Below, piece after piece: positions 11,152 through 20,800 of a stretch of DNA of 64,000 nucleotides (within the stretch, counting starts at the first letter, position 1; each line of letters opens with the position of its first letter). The position numbers were made by a program, and so were the translations under genes. The notes beneath the pieces were generated by a model, which worked only from the letters and a program-made list of their open reading frames with translations, ran no database searches and was not told the DNA's origin. Location of the stretch: NCBI RefSeq assembly GCF_029626265.1, contig NZ_JARUBN010000001.1, forward strand, positions 3,720,001-3,784,000. Direction: 5' to 3'. The DNA is from Micromonospora sp. WMMD1102 (GTDB lineage Bacteria > Actinomycetota > Actinomycetes > Mycobacteriales > Micromonosporaceae).

Positions 11152-11726
11152 GCTGCCACCTCGTCCAGGGCGGTGCCGGCCAGGACCCGCAGCCGGGCCA
11201 GCGCCCGGGACTGGGTCATCCGGACGGCGGCGGCCGACATGCCCACGATGACGCCGACCTCGTCGGCGGTGAGACCGACCGCCACCCGGAGCAGGACGAT
11301 CTCCCGGTGTACCTCGGGCAGCCTGGCCAGCAGCGCGGAGAGCCGTCGGGCCAGGTCGGTGGCGACGGCCCGCTGCTCGGGGCCGGGCTCGGCGTCCGGC
11401 TCGTCCGGCGGCGGGCCGTCCGCCGTCACCGCCGAGTCGCGGATGGCGGCCCGCTGCGCGTCGGCGACCTTGTGCGCGGCGATGGTGTAGAGGAAGGCGG
11501 CGAAGGGCCGCCCCTCGTCCCGGTAGCGGGGCAGCGCCCCGAGCACCGCCAGGCAGACCTCCTGGGCCACGTCGTCGGCGGTGGCGTACGCGCCGCCGAT
11601 CCGGCCGAGCTTGGCCCGGCAGTACCGGACCAGACCGGGGCGCACCTCGGCGAGCAGCGTCGCCGTCGCCTCGGGGTCGCGTCGAGCCGCCCGGGCGACG
11701 AGCTCTGTCTCGGGTGCTGCGGTCAT
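11148..11726 (-). CDS. sigD: RNA polymerase sigma factor, SigD type
   Basis: 192 residues. Region 2 is visible as LVRYCRAKLG...ATADDVAQEVCLAVLGALPRYRDEGRPFAAFLYTIAAHKVADAQR, with the DDVAQEV core contact and the promoter-melting helix. Region 4 is LPEVHREIVLLRVAVGLTADEVGVIVGMSAAAVRMTQSRALARLR, a helix-turn-helix that reads the -35 element. The start chosen is MTAAPETELVARAA at 11726; an upstream ATG at 11825 would add 33 non-conserved residues. Coupling to rsdA gives the usual sigma/anti-sigma pair. The 272 bp to the divergent mce operon probably hold promoters for both; no clear hexamers stand out. Confidence 0.9.
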   Translation of the reverse strand: MTAAPETELVARAARRDPEATATLLAEVRPGLVRYCRAKLGRIGGAYATADDVAQEVCLAVLGALPRYRDEGRPFAAFLYTIAAHKVADAQRAAIRDSAVTADGPPPDEPDAEPGPEQRAVATDLARRLSALLARLPEVHREIVLLRVAVGLTADEVGVIVGMSAAAVRMTQSRALARLRVLAGTALDEVAA

Positions 11727-11998
11727 CTGTGGGGTCGCACCTTCGTCGGGGCCACACTCCGGCACCACACCTGGTGTTACCGGCGGGTTAACCGCACCGT
11801 ATCGGGCGCCGCCGGACGGCACCACCGGCGGGGCCGGATTGCCGGTGTGACGATTCGGCAGCTCAACGGCGTACCCACGGAAAGTGATCGAAGAATTACC
11901 GGCCCGCGCTGTTGCGCGGAGCGTGCCCGGCGCGATGTCCAGCAGAGACGGCGGTGGACGAAGCGGTGCACCGGGAACTGCGGGCGGGCGGGGTACGG

Positions 11999-13021
11999 AT
12001 GGGCGTCGAGGTACGCGTCGAAGGGCTGACCAAGTCCTTCGGCAGCCAACGGGTCTGGTCCGACGTGAGCCTGACCCTGCCCGCCGGCGAGATCTCGGTG
12101 CTGCTCGGCCCCTCCGGCACCGGGAAGTCGGTCTTCCTCAAGACACTCGTCGGGCTGCTGAAGCCGGACCGGGGGTCGATCTGGATCGAGGGACGGGACC
12201 TGACCCGGCTCTCCGAACGCGCCCTCTACCAGGTCCGCAGGCTTTTCGGAGTGCTGTTCCAGGACGGCGCGCTCTTCGGGTCGATGGACATCTACGACAA
12301 CGTCGCCTTCCCGCTGCGCGAACACACCCGCAAGTCGGAGTCGGAGATCAGGGCGGTGGTGCACGAGAAGCTGGAGATGGTCGGGCTGCTCGGTGCCGAA
12401 CAGCGGCTGCCAGGCGAGATCTCCGGCGGCATGCGCAAGCGGGCCGGGCTGGCCCGCGCGCTGGTGCTGGACCCCGAGATCGTCCTCTTCGACGAGCCGG
12501 ACAGCGGGCTGGACCCGGTCCGCACCGCCTATCTCAACCAGCTCATCATCGACCTCAACCAGCAGACCGGGGCGACCTTCCTGATCGTCACGCACGACAT
12601 CAACACCGCCCGGACCGTCCCGGACAACATCGGCCTGATCTACCACGGCCAGCTGGCCATGTTCGGACCGCGCGAGATGCTGCTCTCCAGCACCGAGCCG
12701 GTGGTCCGGCAGTTCCTCAACGCGCAGCGGATCGGCCCGATCGGGATGGCCGAGGAGAAGGACTCCGCCGAGTTGCGGGCCGAGGCCGAGGCGGGCGCGC
12801 AGTTGCCGCCACTGCCGCCGATCCCGCCGCAACTGGCCCCCTCGAACGGGCGGCCGAGGGCGGCCGAGCAGCCGCCGGGCCGCTGGTGCGAGGAGAACGG
12901 TGTGGTCCCGCCGCCCGGCTCCTTCCAGGGCGTCCGGGACAGCGGCGATCGGGGCAGCGGGGTCCAGGGCAGTGGCGAGCGGGGCGACAGCGGGTGGCGG
13001 CGTACGGAGGCGTTGCGGTGA
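11999..13021 (+). CDS. mceG: Mce transporter ATPase (MceG/MlaF-like)
   Basis: 340 residues. ABC ATPase that powers the Mce lipid importer. Walker A GPSGTGKS is at 37-44, the signature EISGGMRKRAGLARAL and Walker B VLFDEPDSGLDP follow, and the switch His lies in LIVTHDI. The DGALFGSMDIYDNVAFPLREHT segment is characteristic of the MlaF/MceG branch. After residue ~255 there is an unusual Pro/Gly-rich tail of ~85 residues. The stop overlaps the GTG start of yrbEA. From family knowledge, mycobacterial mceG is unlinked to the mce operons; here it is the first gene, so the locus carries its own motor. Confidence 0.9.
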   Translation: MGVEVRVEGLTKSFGSQRVWSDVSLTLPAGEISVLLGPSGTGKSVFLKTLVGLLKPDRGSIWIEGRDLTRLSERALYQVRRLFGVLFQDGALFGSMDIYDNVAFPLREHTRKSESEIRAVVHEKLEMVGLLGAEQRLPGEISGGMRKRAGLARALVLDPEIVLFDEPDSGLDPVRTAYLNQLIIDLNQQTGATFLIVTHDINTARTVPDNIGLIYHGQLAMFGPREMLLSSTEPVVRQFLNAQRIGPIGMAEEKDSAELRAEAEAGAQLPPLPPIPPQLAPSNGRPRAAEQPPGRWCEENGVVPPPGSFQGVRDSGDRGSGVQGSGERGDSGWRRTEALR

Positions 13022-13827
13022 GCGCGCCGCCGGCACCGGGCAGCGGCACCCGCCGGCCGAGCCGGTTGGCCGCCGGGCTGGGCGGCTCCGGCCAGTTCTT
13101 CGCGTTCTGCCTCGACGCGCTGCGCGGACTGGCCCGGCGGCCGTTCCAGGTCCGCGAGTTCGTCCAGCAGGCCTGGTTCATCAGCTCGGTGTCGATCCTG
13201 CCCGCCGCGCTGGTCTCGATCCCGTTCGGCGCGGTGATCGCACTCCAGCTCGGCTCGCTGGTACGCCAGCTCGGCGCCCAGTCGTTCACCGGCGCCACCT
13301 CCGTACTCGCCGTGGTGCGCGAGGCCAGCCCGATCGTGACCGCCCTGATCATCGCCGGTGCGGGCGGCTCGGCGATCTGTGCCGACCTCGGCGCCCGGAA
13401 GATCCGCGAGGAGCTGGACGCGATGCAGGTGCTCGGGATCGACCCGGTGCACCGGCTGGTGGCGCCCCGGATCGTCGCCGCCGCACTTGTGGCGGCACTG
13501 CTCAACGGCCTGGTCAGCGTCGTCGGGGTGGCAGGCGGCTACTTCTTCAACGTGGTGATGCAGGGCGGCACCCCGGGGGCGTACCTGGCCAGTTTCCAGG
13601 CGCTCGGGCAGCTCTCCGACCTGGTCGTCGGCGAGGTCAAGGCGGTGCTCTTCGGCGCGGTGGCGGCGCTCGTGGCGTCGTACCACGGGATGACGGCGCG
13701 GGGCGGGCCGAAGGGGGTGGGCGACGCGGTCAACCGGAGCGTGGTGCTCACCTTCATGCTGCTCTTCGCGCTGAACTTCGTGATCACCGCGGTCTACTTC
13801 CAGCTCGTGCCACAGCGGGGGATGTGA
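13018..13827 (+). CDS. yrbEA: MlaE/YrbE-type permease A of the Mce system
   Basis: 269 residues, integral membrane permease of the MlaE family. Several hydrophobic helices, with the conserved coupling motif EELDAMQVLGIDPVHRLVAPR in the middle, where it contacts the ATPase. GTG start inside the mceG stop (4-nt overlap). With YrbEB it should form the transmembrane core through which lipid handed over by the MceA-F assembly passes inward. Confidence 0.9.
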   Translation: MSAPPAPGSGTRRPSRLAAGLGGSGQFFAFCLDALRGLARRPFQVREFVQQAWFISSVSILPAALVSIPFGAVIALQLGSLVRQLGAQSFTGATSVLAVVREASPIVTALIIAGAGGSAICADLGARKIREELDAMQVLGIDPVHRLVAPRIVAAALVAALLNGLVSVVGVAGGYFFNVVMQGGTPGAYLASFQALGQLSDLVVGEVKAVLFGAVAALVASYHGMTARGGPKGVGDAVNRSVVLTFMLLFALNFVITAVYFQLVPQRGM

Positions 13828-13828
13828 G

Positions 13829-14632
13829 ATGCCGGGACTGCGCACCCTGGACGACCTCGGCGGGCAACTCGCCTTCTACCTGCGGGCCTCCGCCTGGACC
13901 CCGCGGGCACTGCGCCGCTACCGCCGCGAGGTGGTACGCCTGCTCGCCGAGATCAGTTTCGGCCGGGGCGGGCTGGCGGTGGCCGGCGGCACGGTCGGGG
14001 TGATCTGCTTCCTGACCTTCTTCACCGGCACCGAGGTCGGGCTACAGGGCTACCAGGCCCTCGACCAGCTCGGCAGCAGCGCCTTCACCGGGTTCGTCTC
14101 GGCCTACTTCAACACCCGGGAAATCGCCCCGCTGGTCGCCGGGCTGGCCCTGTCGGCGACGGTCGGCTCCGGTTTCACCGCCCAGCTCGGCGCGATGCGG
14201 ATCTCCGAGGAGGTCGACGCGCTGGAGGTGATGGGCGTGCCGTCGCTGCCGTTCCTGGTCACCACCCGGATGATCGCCGGCTTCGTCGCGGTGATCCCGC
14301 TCTACGTCGTCGGGCTGCTCTCCAGCTATCTCGCCACCCGGGCCATCGCGGTCTTCTACTTCGGACAGTCCGCCGGCACCTACGACTACTACTTCCACCT
14401 CTTCCTGCCCCCGGTGGACGTGCTCTGGTCGTTCGGCAAGGTACTCGTCTTCAGCGTGATCGTCGTACTTGTGCACTGCCACTACGGCTACCACGCCAGC
14501 GGCGGGCCGGCCGGCGTCGGCATCGCGGTCGGCCGGGCCGTGCGTACCGCCATCGTGGCGATCAACATCGTCGACTTCTTCCTGTCGCTGGCCATCTGGG
14601 GCGCGACCACGACCGTCCGGATCGCGGGGTGA
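13829..14632 (+). CDS. yrbEB: MlaE/YrbE-type permease B of the Mce system
   Basis: 267 residues, second MlaE-type permease. Coupling-helix motif EEVDALEVMGVPSLPFLVTTR; the TAQLGAMRI stretch before it is conserved in the family. Five to six hydrophobic helices. It starts one base after the yrbEA stop codon, so the pair is made together and probably forms a heterodimer. Confidence 0.9.
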   Translation: MPGLRTLDDLGGQLAFYLRASAWTPRALRRYRREVVRLLAEISFGRGGLAVAGGTVGVICFLTFFTGTEVGLQGYQALDQLGSSAFTGFVSAYFNTREIAPLVAGLALSATVGSGFTAQLGAMRISEEVDALEVMGVPSLPFLVTTRMIAGFVAVIPLYVVGLLSSYLATRAIAVFYFGQSAGTYDYYFHLFLPPVDVLWSFGKVLVFSVIVVLVHCHYGYHASGGPAGVGIAVGRAVRTAIVAINIVDFFLSLAIWGATTTVRIAG

Positions 14633-14639
14633 GACAAGG

Positions 14640-15998
14640 ATGAGCCTGGAGCACCGGGGCTCGCCGCTGGGCCGGCGCCTCCTCGGCATCGTCTTCGTGG
14701 CGGTGCTCGGCGCCGCGCTGAGCCTGGCCGTGTTGCAGTACCGGAAGGTCTTCACCCCGGTCGCCTGGGTGACCCTGCACACGGCGCAGACCGGGATGCA
14801 GCTCAGTCCCGGCGCCGAGGTGAAGCTGCGCGGGGTGCCGATCGGCGACGTACGCGAGATCGACAGCGACGGGAGGCGGGCCCGGCTGCGGCTGGCGCTC
14901 GACCCGGACCGGATCGGGCAGGTACCCGCCGACGTCACCGCCCGGCTGCTGCCGAAGACCCTCTTCGGCGAGCGGTACGTGGCGCTTGTCGCCCCGCCCG
15001 GCTCCACCGCCGGAGCGCTCCGGGCGGGTGCGGTGATCAGCCAGGACCGCAGCCGCAACGGCGTCGAGCTGGAACGGGTACTCGACGAGGCGCTGCCGCT
15101 GCTCCAGTCGATCCGGCCCGACCAGCTGGCCAGCACGCTCGCCGCGCTGGCCACCGCGCTGGAGGGCCGGGGCGAGCAGCTCGGGCGGACCCTGGAGAAT
15201 CTCGACGCCTACCTCACCGAACTCAACCGGGAGTTGCCGGCGCTCACCGAGGACGTCCGGCGGCTCGCCGCCGTGCTCGACTCCTACGACGCGGCTCTGC
15301 CGGACCTGCTGGCGATCCTCCGGGACGTCACCCCGACCGCCCGGACCGTCGCCGACCAGCGGACCCAGCTCGCCGCCTTCCTCGCCGAGTCGACCGACGC
15401 CGCCGACGTGGGCCGGCTCTTCCTGGACCGGCACGGCGAGCAGGTGATCCGGCTCGGTGAGCTGGGCCGGCCGGTACTCGAACTGCTGGCCGCCTACTCA
15501 CCGGAATACCCGTGCCTGATGCGGGGACTGGTCGGGGCGCAGCCGCTGGCCGAGGAGGTGTTCCGCAACGGCCGGATGCACGTGACCCTGGAAGTGACCC
15601 GGGACAACGGCGGATACCAGCCCGGCCGGGACGCCCCGGTCTACGGCGCCTCGACCGGGCCGCAGTGCCGGGAGCTGCCGCGCCCGACGCCCCCCGCGCC
15701 CGAGGTGCGGATCGAGGACGGCTACGACCACGGCGGCTCCCGCCCCGGCCCGCTGAAGCTCCCGGTCGGCAAGCCGGCGGCCGGCACCGGCCCGGGCGGT
15801 GCTTCCGACGGCGCTTCCGGCGGGGCTTCCGGTGCCGGCGACCCACCCGCGATGGGTTCCGCCGGCACCGAGGAGGAGCAGAACCTGCTCAAGCCGATCA
15901 TCGGGGCGGCCACCGACACGCTGCCGGCGGCGGTGCCGGACATCGCGGTCCTGCTCTGGGGTCCGCTGCTGCGCGGAGCGGTGGTGAACGTCCGATGA
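14640..15998 (+). CDS. mceA: Mce family protein, first of six (MceA)
   Basis: 452 residues. One N-terminal membrane anchor (RLLGIVFVAVLGAALSLAVLQY), then the MCE/MlaD beta-barrel domain (about 38-120: LSPGAEVKLRGVPIGDVREI... LLPKTLFGERYVAL) and a long helical region that would build the substrate tunnel. The C-terminus is a low-complexity Pro/Gly/Ser segment with GASDGASGGAS repeats and a final LLWGPLLRGAVVNVR. The ATG lies 8 nt after yrbEB; the stop overlaps mceB. Expected to be one of six chains of a hetero-hexameric lipid conduit outside the membrane. Confidence 0.9.
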   Translation: MSLEHRGSPLGRRLLGIVFVAVLGAALSLAVLQYRKVFTPVAWVTLHTAQTGMQLSPGAEVKLRGVPIGDVREIDSDGRRARLRLALDPDRIGQVPADVTARLLPKTLFGERYVALVAPPGSTAGALRAGAVISQDRSRNGVELERVLDEALPLLQSIRPDQLASTLAALATALEGRGEQLGRTLENLDAYLTELNRELPALTEDVRRLAAVLDSYDAALPDLLAILRDVTPTARTVADQRTQLAAFLAESTDAADVGRLFLDRHGEQVIRLGELGRPVLELLAAYSPEYPCLMRGLVGAQPLAEEVFRNGRMHVTLEVTRDNGGYQPGRDAPVYGASTGPQCRELPRPTPPAPEVRIEDGYDHGGSRPGPLKLPVGKPAAGTGPGGASDGASGGASGAGDPPAMGSAGTEEEQNLLKPIIGAATDTLPAAVPDIAVLLWGPLLRGAVVNVR

Positions 15999-17044
15999 GC
16001 CGGGTGGCGGTGCGCCGGGTGCCGGTCGGCCCGCTGGTCAAGCTGGTCGCCTTCGCGGCGGTGACGCTGCTGCTCACCGGGCTGCTCGGCCAGGCGCTCG
16101 GCTCCTTCTCGTTCGGCGGCACCGGTTACCGGGCCCGGTTCACCGACGTCACCGGCCTGCTGCCCGGGGACGACGTGCGGATCGCCGGAGTGAAGGTGGG
16201 CCAGGTCGACGGGATCCGGGTGGTGCGGGACAGCGTCGCCGAGGTGACCCTGAGGCTTACCGAGGAGGTGCCGCTGCGCAGCACCGTCCAGGCGAAGATC
16301 CGCTACCGCAACCTGATCGGCCAACGCTACGTCGCGCTCGCCGAGGGACCCGGCGGCGGCGCCCCGCTGCCGCCGGGCGGGCTGATCCCGCTCACCCAGA
16401 CCACCCCGGCGCTGGACCTGACCACCCTGTTCAACGGGTTCCGGCCGCTGTTCACCGCGCTGAGCCCGGAAGACGTCAACAAGCTGGCGTACGAGATCAT
16501 CCAGGTGTTGCAGGGCGAGGGCGGTACGGTCTCCAGCCTGCTCGCGCACACCGCCTCGCTCACCAACACCCTCGCCGACCGGGACGCGGTGATCGGCCGG
16601 GTGGTCACCAACCTGAACTCGGTGCTGGCCACGCTCGACGCCAGGGACGCCGAACTCGACCAGACGATCCGGTCGCTGCAACAGTTCGTCTCCGGGCTGG
16701 CCGGCGACCGCGAGGCGATCGGTGCCGCCCTGGTCAACCTCGGCAAGCTCACCGGCAGCACCGCCGCGCTGCTCGCCGACGCCCGGCCCGCGCTCGCCGC
16801 CGACGTGACCGAACTCGGCGAACTCGCCGGCACCCTGAACCGGAACTCGGCGGTCATCGACGGCACCCTCGGCCGGCTGCCCGACCGTTACGAGGCGCTG
16901 ACCCGGGTCGCCTCGCACGGCTCCTGGCTCAACCTCTTCGTCTGCGACTTCGACGGCCGGCTCAGCCTCGGCGGCCAGTCCGTCAACCCGGCCACGTTCA
17001 GCTCCCAGGCCGCCCGCTGCGCCGGACCAGGAGGTGCCCGGTGA
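15995..17044 (+). CDS. mceB: Mce family protein MceB
   Basis: 349 residues. N-terminal anchor (LVKLVAFAAVTLLLTGLLGQALG), MCE domain (about 40-115: YRARFTDVTGLLPGDDVRIAGVKVGQVDGI... RNLIGQRYVALAEG), then regular heptad-like helices (TNTLADRDAVIGRVVTNLNSVLATLDARDAELDQTI). ATGA overlap with mceA; its stop overlaps mceC. Confidence 0.9.
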   Translation: MSRVAVRRVPVGPLVKLVAFAAVTLLLTGLLGQALGSFSFGGTGYRARFTDVTGLLPGDDVRIAGVKVGQVDGIRVVRDSVAEVTLRLTEEVPLRSTVQAKIRYRNLIGQRYVALAEGPGGGAPLPPGGLIPLTQTTPALDLTTLFNGFRPLFTALSPEDVNKLAYEIIQVLQGEGGTVSSLLAHTASLTNTLADRDAVIGRVVTNLNSVLATLDARDAELDQTIRSLQQFVSGLAGDREAIGAALVNLGKLTGSTAALLADARPALAADVTELGELAGTLNRNSAVIDGTLGRLPDRYEALTRVASHGSWLNLFVCDFDGRLSLGGQSVNPATFSSQAARCAGPGGAR

Positions 17045-18024
17045 AACCCTTCCGGGAACGCAATCCCGTCGCCGTCGGCGTGGTCGGCCTGGTGGTGCTG
17101 ACCGGCCTGCTGCTGACGGCGTTCCGGCTCGACGACCTCAGCACGCTCGGCGACCGGGCGTACGCGGCGGCGTTCCGGGACGCCAGCGGGCTGGCCGAGG
17201 GAAACGAGGTCCGGGTCGCCGGGGTACGCGTCGGCGAGGTGACCGAGGTGGAACTGGCCCGCGACGGCAGCACCCCGTACGTCCGGGTGCGGTTCCGGGT
17301 CGACGACGGCGAGCTGCGGCTCGGCCGGGAGACCGGTGCGACCATCCGGATCAAGACCGTGCTCGGCCAGAAGTACCTGGCGCTGGCCCCGGCCGGGCCG
17401 GGCCGGCTCGCCGAGGAGGCGGAGATCCCGCTCTCCCGGACGGCGTCGCCGTTCGACGTGATGCAGGCGGTCAGCGGGCTGGCCGGCACCTTCGACGAGA
17501 TCGACACCGCGCAGTTGGCGACCGCGTTCACCACCCTGGCCGAGACCTTCGCCGACACGCCCGGCAGTGTCCGCTCCTCGCTGGACGGGCTCTCCCGGCT
17601 CTCCCGCACCGTCGCCAGCCGGGACGCCGAGCTGCGCGAACTGCTGGAACGGGCCCGCGGCGTCACCGACGTACTGGCCGACCGGGACGAGGAGTTCCGG
17701 CAACTGGTCGCGGACGGGACGCTGCTGCTCGACGAGGTGCACCGGCGGCGGGACGCGATCCACCAGCTGCTGGTCGGCACCCGCGACCTGTCGAGCCAGC
17801 TCTCCGGGCTGGTCGCCGACAACCGGGCCACCCTGGAGCCGACACTGCGCCGGCTGCGCGGGGTGGTCGCCACCCTGCAACGCAACCGCGACAACCTGGA
17901 ACGGACGTTGCAGACCATGGGTCCGTTCCTGGACGCCTTCACGAACGTGCTCGGCAACGGCCGGTGGTTCGACTCGTACCTGCGCGGGCTGCTCCAGCCG
18001 TACGTGCCGACGGGAGGTCGCTGA
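17041..18024 (+). CDS. mceC: Mce family protein MceC
   Basis: 327 residues. Anchor (AVGVVGLVVLTGLLLTAF), MCE domain (YAAAFRDASGLAEGNEVRVAGVRVGEVTEVEL... IKTVLGQKYLALAPAG), helical tail with SSLDGLSRLSRTVASRDAELRELLERARGVTDVLADRDEEFRQL. GTG start in a 4-nt overlap with mceB; stop shares one base with the mceD ATG. It has the shortest C-terminus of the six. Confidence 0.9.
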   Translation: MKPFRERNPVAVGVVGLVVLTGLLLTAFRLDDLSTLGDRAYAAAFRDASGLAEGNEVRVAGVRVGEVTEVELARDGSTPYVRVRFRVDDGELRLGRETGATIRIKTVLGQKYLALAPAGPGRLAEEAEIPLSRTASPFDVMQAVSGLAGTFDEIDTAQLATAFTTLAETFADTPGSVRSSLDGLSRLSRTVASRDAELRELLERARGVTDVLADRDEEFRQLVADGTLLLDEVHRRRDAIHQLLVGTRDLSSQLSGLVADNRATLEPTLRRLRGVVATLQRNRDNLERTLQTMGPFLDAFTNVLGNGRWFDSYLRGLLQPYVPTGGR

Positions 18025-19307
18025 TGCGCCCCTTCTCCACGCGCCTGCCCCGGGCCGGCGAGGATGTGCCGAGCCGCCGCCGCCGGGCGCTGCTCGCCGC
18101 CGGGGTGACCGTGCTGCTGGCCGCCGCGACCGCGTTCGTGGTGCTGCACCAGGGCAGCCCGCAGCGTCGCCTCGTCGCGCACTTCGCGCGGGCGGTCGGC
18201 ATCCACCCCGGCTCCGACGTACGGGTGCTCGGGGTGCGGATCGGCGAGGTCGTCTCGATCACCCCGAGCGGGCGTACCGTCCGGCTGGAGCTGCGCTACG
18301 ACGCCCGGCACGACGTACCGGCCGACGCGTCGGCGGTGATCGTGCCGCCGAGCCTGGTCAGCGACCGGTACGTGCAGCTCACCCCCGCCTACGCGGGCGG
18401 TGCCCGGCTGGCTGACGGGGCCGAGCTGCCGGTGGACCGGACGATGGCGCCGATGGAGATCGACGACATCTACCGGGCACTCGACGAGTTCAACCGGGCG
18501 CTCGGGCCGGAAGGCGCCAACGCCGACGGCGCGCTCGACGAACTGCTCGGCACCGCCCGGGCCAACCTGGCCGGCAACGGCGACAACCTGCACGACACCC
18601 TGGAGGGGCTCTCCCGGGCGTTGGACACCCTCGCCGTCGGCCGGCAGGACCTCTTCGGCACGGTGGCGAACCTGCAACGGTTCACCACCGCGCTGGCCCG
18701 CAGCGACCAGCAGGTGCGCGCGTTCAACTCCGGGCTCGCCGACGTGGCCACCCAGCTCGCCGCCGAGCGGGACGACCTGGCCGCCGCGCTGCGCAACCTG
18801 GCCGCCGCGCTCGCCGAGGTGACCCGGTTCGTCCGGGACAACCGGGCGATTCTGAAGTCCAACGTGGACGCGCTGGCGGACGTGACGAACGTGCTGGTCC
18901 GGCAGCAGAAGGCGCTGATCAGGATCCTGGACGTGGCACCGTTGACGCTGTCCAACCTGAACCTCGCCTACAACGCCCGCTCCGGCACCCTGGACACCCG
19001 GGCCAACCTGCTCGGCCCGTACGACCCGGCCGCGTACGTCTGCGCGAGCCTGGCCGACGCACTGCCGGCGCCGAAGGTGCCGAAGCGCTGCTTCGAGCTG
19101 GCCGAGACGCTCAACCTGAAACGTCTGCCGCTGCCGGAGGAGCTGCGCAAGCTGCTCAACCTGCCGCCCTCGGGCAAGCCCGCCCCGGTCACGCCGGAGC
19201 CGGCGGGGACCGGCGAGGACGGCACCGGCAAACCGGTACCCGGGGTGCCCGGCCCGGAGGCGTCGCTCGACCGCACCCTCGGCGGCATCCTGCGAGGTGT
19301 CCGATGA
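18024..19307 (+). CDS. mceD: Mce family protein MceD
   Basis: 427 residues. Anchor (RALLAAGVTVLLAAATAFVVL), MCE domain (LVAHFARAVGIHPGSDVRVLGVRIGEVVSI... VPPSLVSDRYVQLTPAY), long helical part, Pro/Gly-rich end. The start is the ATG that shares its A with the mceC TGA. Reads directly into mceE with a 4-nt overlap. Confidence 0.9.
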   Translation: MRPFSTRLPRAGEDVPSRRRRALLAAGVTVLLAAATAFVVLHQGSPQRRLVAHFARAVGIHPGSDVRVLGVRIGEVVSITPSGRTVRLELRYDARHDVPADASAVIVPPSLVSDRYVQLTPAYAGGARLADGAELPVDRTMAPMEIDDIYRALDEFNRALGPEGANADGALDELLGTARANLAGNGDNLHDTLEGLSRALDTLAVGRQDLFGTVANLQRFTTALARSDQQVRAFNSGLADVATQLAAERDDLAAALRNLAAALAEVTRFVRDNRAILKSNVDALADVTNVLVRQQKALIRILDVAPLTLSNLNLAYNARSGTLDTRANLLGPYDPAAYVCASLADALPAPKVPKRCFELAETLNLKRLPLPEELRKLLNLPPSGKPAPVTPEPAGTGEDGTGKPVPGVPGPEASLDRTLGGILRGVR

Positions 19308-20800
19308 ACCGGCCACCCTCCGCACAGCGCCGTTCGGCCGGGCGAGCCGGGCGGACGGCACGGCGGGCGGTCGCCACACTCGCGGCGGCGGTGCTGGTGG
19401 CCGCGGCCGGGTTGGCCGGCTGCACCGTGCCGGACCTGGCCGACCTGCCGCTGCCCGGCGGCGCGCCGAGCGAGCCGTCCTACCAGGTCACGGCCGAGTT
19501 CGGCGACGTACTCGACCTGGTGCCGCAGGCGTCGGTGAAAGTCAACGACGTCACCGTAGGCAGCGTGCGGCAGATCTCGCTGCGCGGCTGGACCGCACTG
19601 GTCCGGCTGGACATCGACCGGACGGTACGGTTGCCCGGCAACGCCACCGCCGCGGTCCGGCAGACCAGCCTGCTCGGCGAGAAGTACGTCGCACTCGCCG
19701 CCCCGGTCACCGAGCCGCCGGCCGGACAGCTCGGCGACGACGCGGTGATCCCGCTGGCCCGGACCAAGCGGTCGGCCGAGGTCGAGGAGGTGCTGGCCGC
19801 GCTCGGGCTGCTACTCAACGGCGGCGGGCTGGCCCAGCTCAAGACGATCAACCAGGAACTCGCCGCCGCCTTGCAGGGCCGGGAACCGGCCGCCCGGGAC
19901 GCATTGCGCCAGTTGGAGACCTTCGTCGCCGGGCTGGACCGGCAGAAGGCGGACCTGGTCCGCGCGGTGGAGGCCCTGGACCGGCTGACCGGCCGGCTGG
20001 CCCGGCAGCGTGCCGTGATCGGCGACGCGCTCGACGCGCTCGACCCCGGCCTCACCGTACTGGCCGAGCAGCGGGAACAGCTCAGCGCGGCGGTGACCGC
20101 CCTCGGCGAACTGGGCCGGGTAGGTGCCCGGGTGGTCACCGAGAGCCGGGAGGATCTGGTGGCGAGCGTACGCGCGCTGCAACCGACGCTCGAACAGCTC
20201 GTCCGGGCCGGCGACGCGCTGCCGAAGTCACTCGACTTCATGCTGTCGTACCCGTTCCCGCCGAACGTCACCGGAGCGATCGTCGGCGACTACATCAACC
20301 TGGCGGTCACCGCCGACCTGGACGCCGCGACCATCCTGGCGAATCTCTTCTCGGCCAAGCCGGTGGCGAAACCGCCGTCGAGGACCCGCCCCGGCGGCAG
20401 CACCGGCGGCAACCGGCCGGGCGGTGCGACCGGCGGCGGGCAGCGGCCCGGCGGCGGCGACGGGCGACCCGGCGGGGTCGGTCCACTGCTTCCCGGCGTG
20501 CTGCCACCGGTCTGCCTGCCGGTCGGCGGGCTGCTGCCGATCGACTGGCTGCCGCCGCTGCTGCCCGAGTGCGAGCTGCCGGAGGACTGCGAGCTGCTCC
20601 GCCCCGGCTCGCTGCTGCCGCCGGGCGGGCTGCTGCCACCGGGCGGCGTGGTGCCGCCCGGCACGATCTTCCCGCCCGGCACCAAACTGCCGCTGGGCAC
20701 CATCCTCTCCCCCGGCTGCCTGCTGCCGCCGCCGGACGGGGCGACGCAGGGGCAGACCGGCGGGCTGCTCGACGTACTCGGCGGGGGGTTGCTGAGATGA
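19304..20800 (+). CDS. mceE: Mce family lipoprotein MceE
   Basis: 498 residues. Unlike the others it has a lipobox (GLAGC, acylated Cys40) after an Arg-rich leader, as expected for the MceE position. MCE domain about 55-130 (VTAEFGDVLDLVPQASVKVNDVTVGSVRQI... RQTSLLGEKYVALA). After residue ~355 comes an unusual low-complexity tail: Gly/Arg/Pro-rich, then Leu/Pro repeats of the form LLPPGG-LLPPGG-VVPPGT. The tail may sit in the outer layers of the envelope. Confidence 0.9.
   Translation: MNRPPSAQRRSAGRAGRTARRAVATLAAAVLVAAAGLAGCTVPDLADLPLPGGAPSEPSYQVTAEFGDVLDLVPQASVKVNDVTVGSVRQISLRGWTALVRLDIDRTVRLPGNATAAVRQTSLLGEKYVALAAPVTEPPAGQLGDDAVIPLARTKRSAEVEEVLAALGLLLNGGGLAQLKTINQELAAALQGREPAARDALRQLETFVAGLDRQKADLVRAVEALDRLTGRLARQRAVIGDALDALDPGLTVLAEQREQLSAAVTALGELGRVGARVVTESREDLVASVRALQPTLEQLVRAGDALPKSLDFMLSYPFPPNVTGAIVGDYINLAVTADLDAATILANLFSAKPVAKPPSRTRPGGSTGGNRPGGATGGGQRPGGGDGRPGGVGPLLPGVLPPVCLPVGGLLPIDWLPPLLPECELPEDCELLRPGSLLPPGGLLPPGGVVPPGTIFPPGTKLPLGTILSPGCLLPPPDGATQGQTGGLLDVLGGGLLR

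Noticed and set aside
11777..13036. 419-codon open frame antisense to mceG
   Set aside because: The MceG ATPase has all its motifs on the plus strand; the antisense frame has none.
16998..19379. 793-codon open frame antisense to mceB-D
   Set aside because: It mirrors the GC-rich third positions of clear Mce genes; no domain is visible and it has no Shine-Dalgarno.
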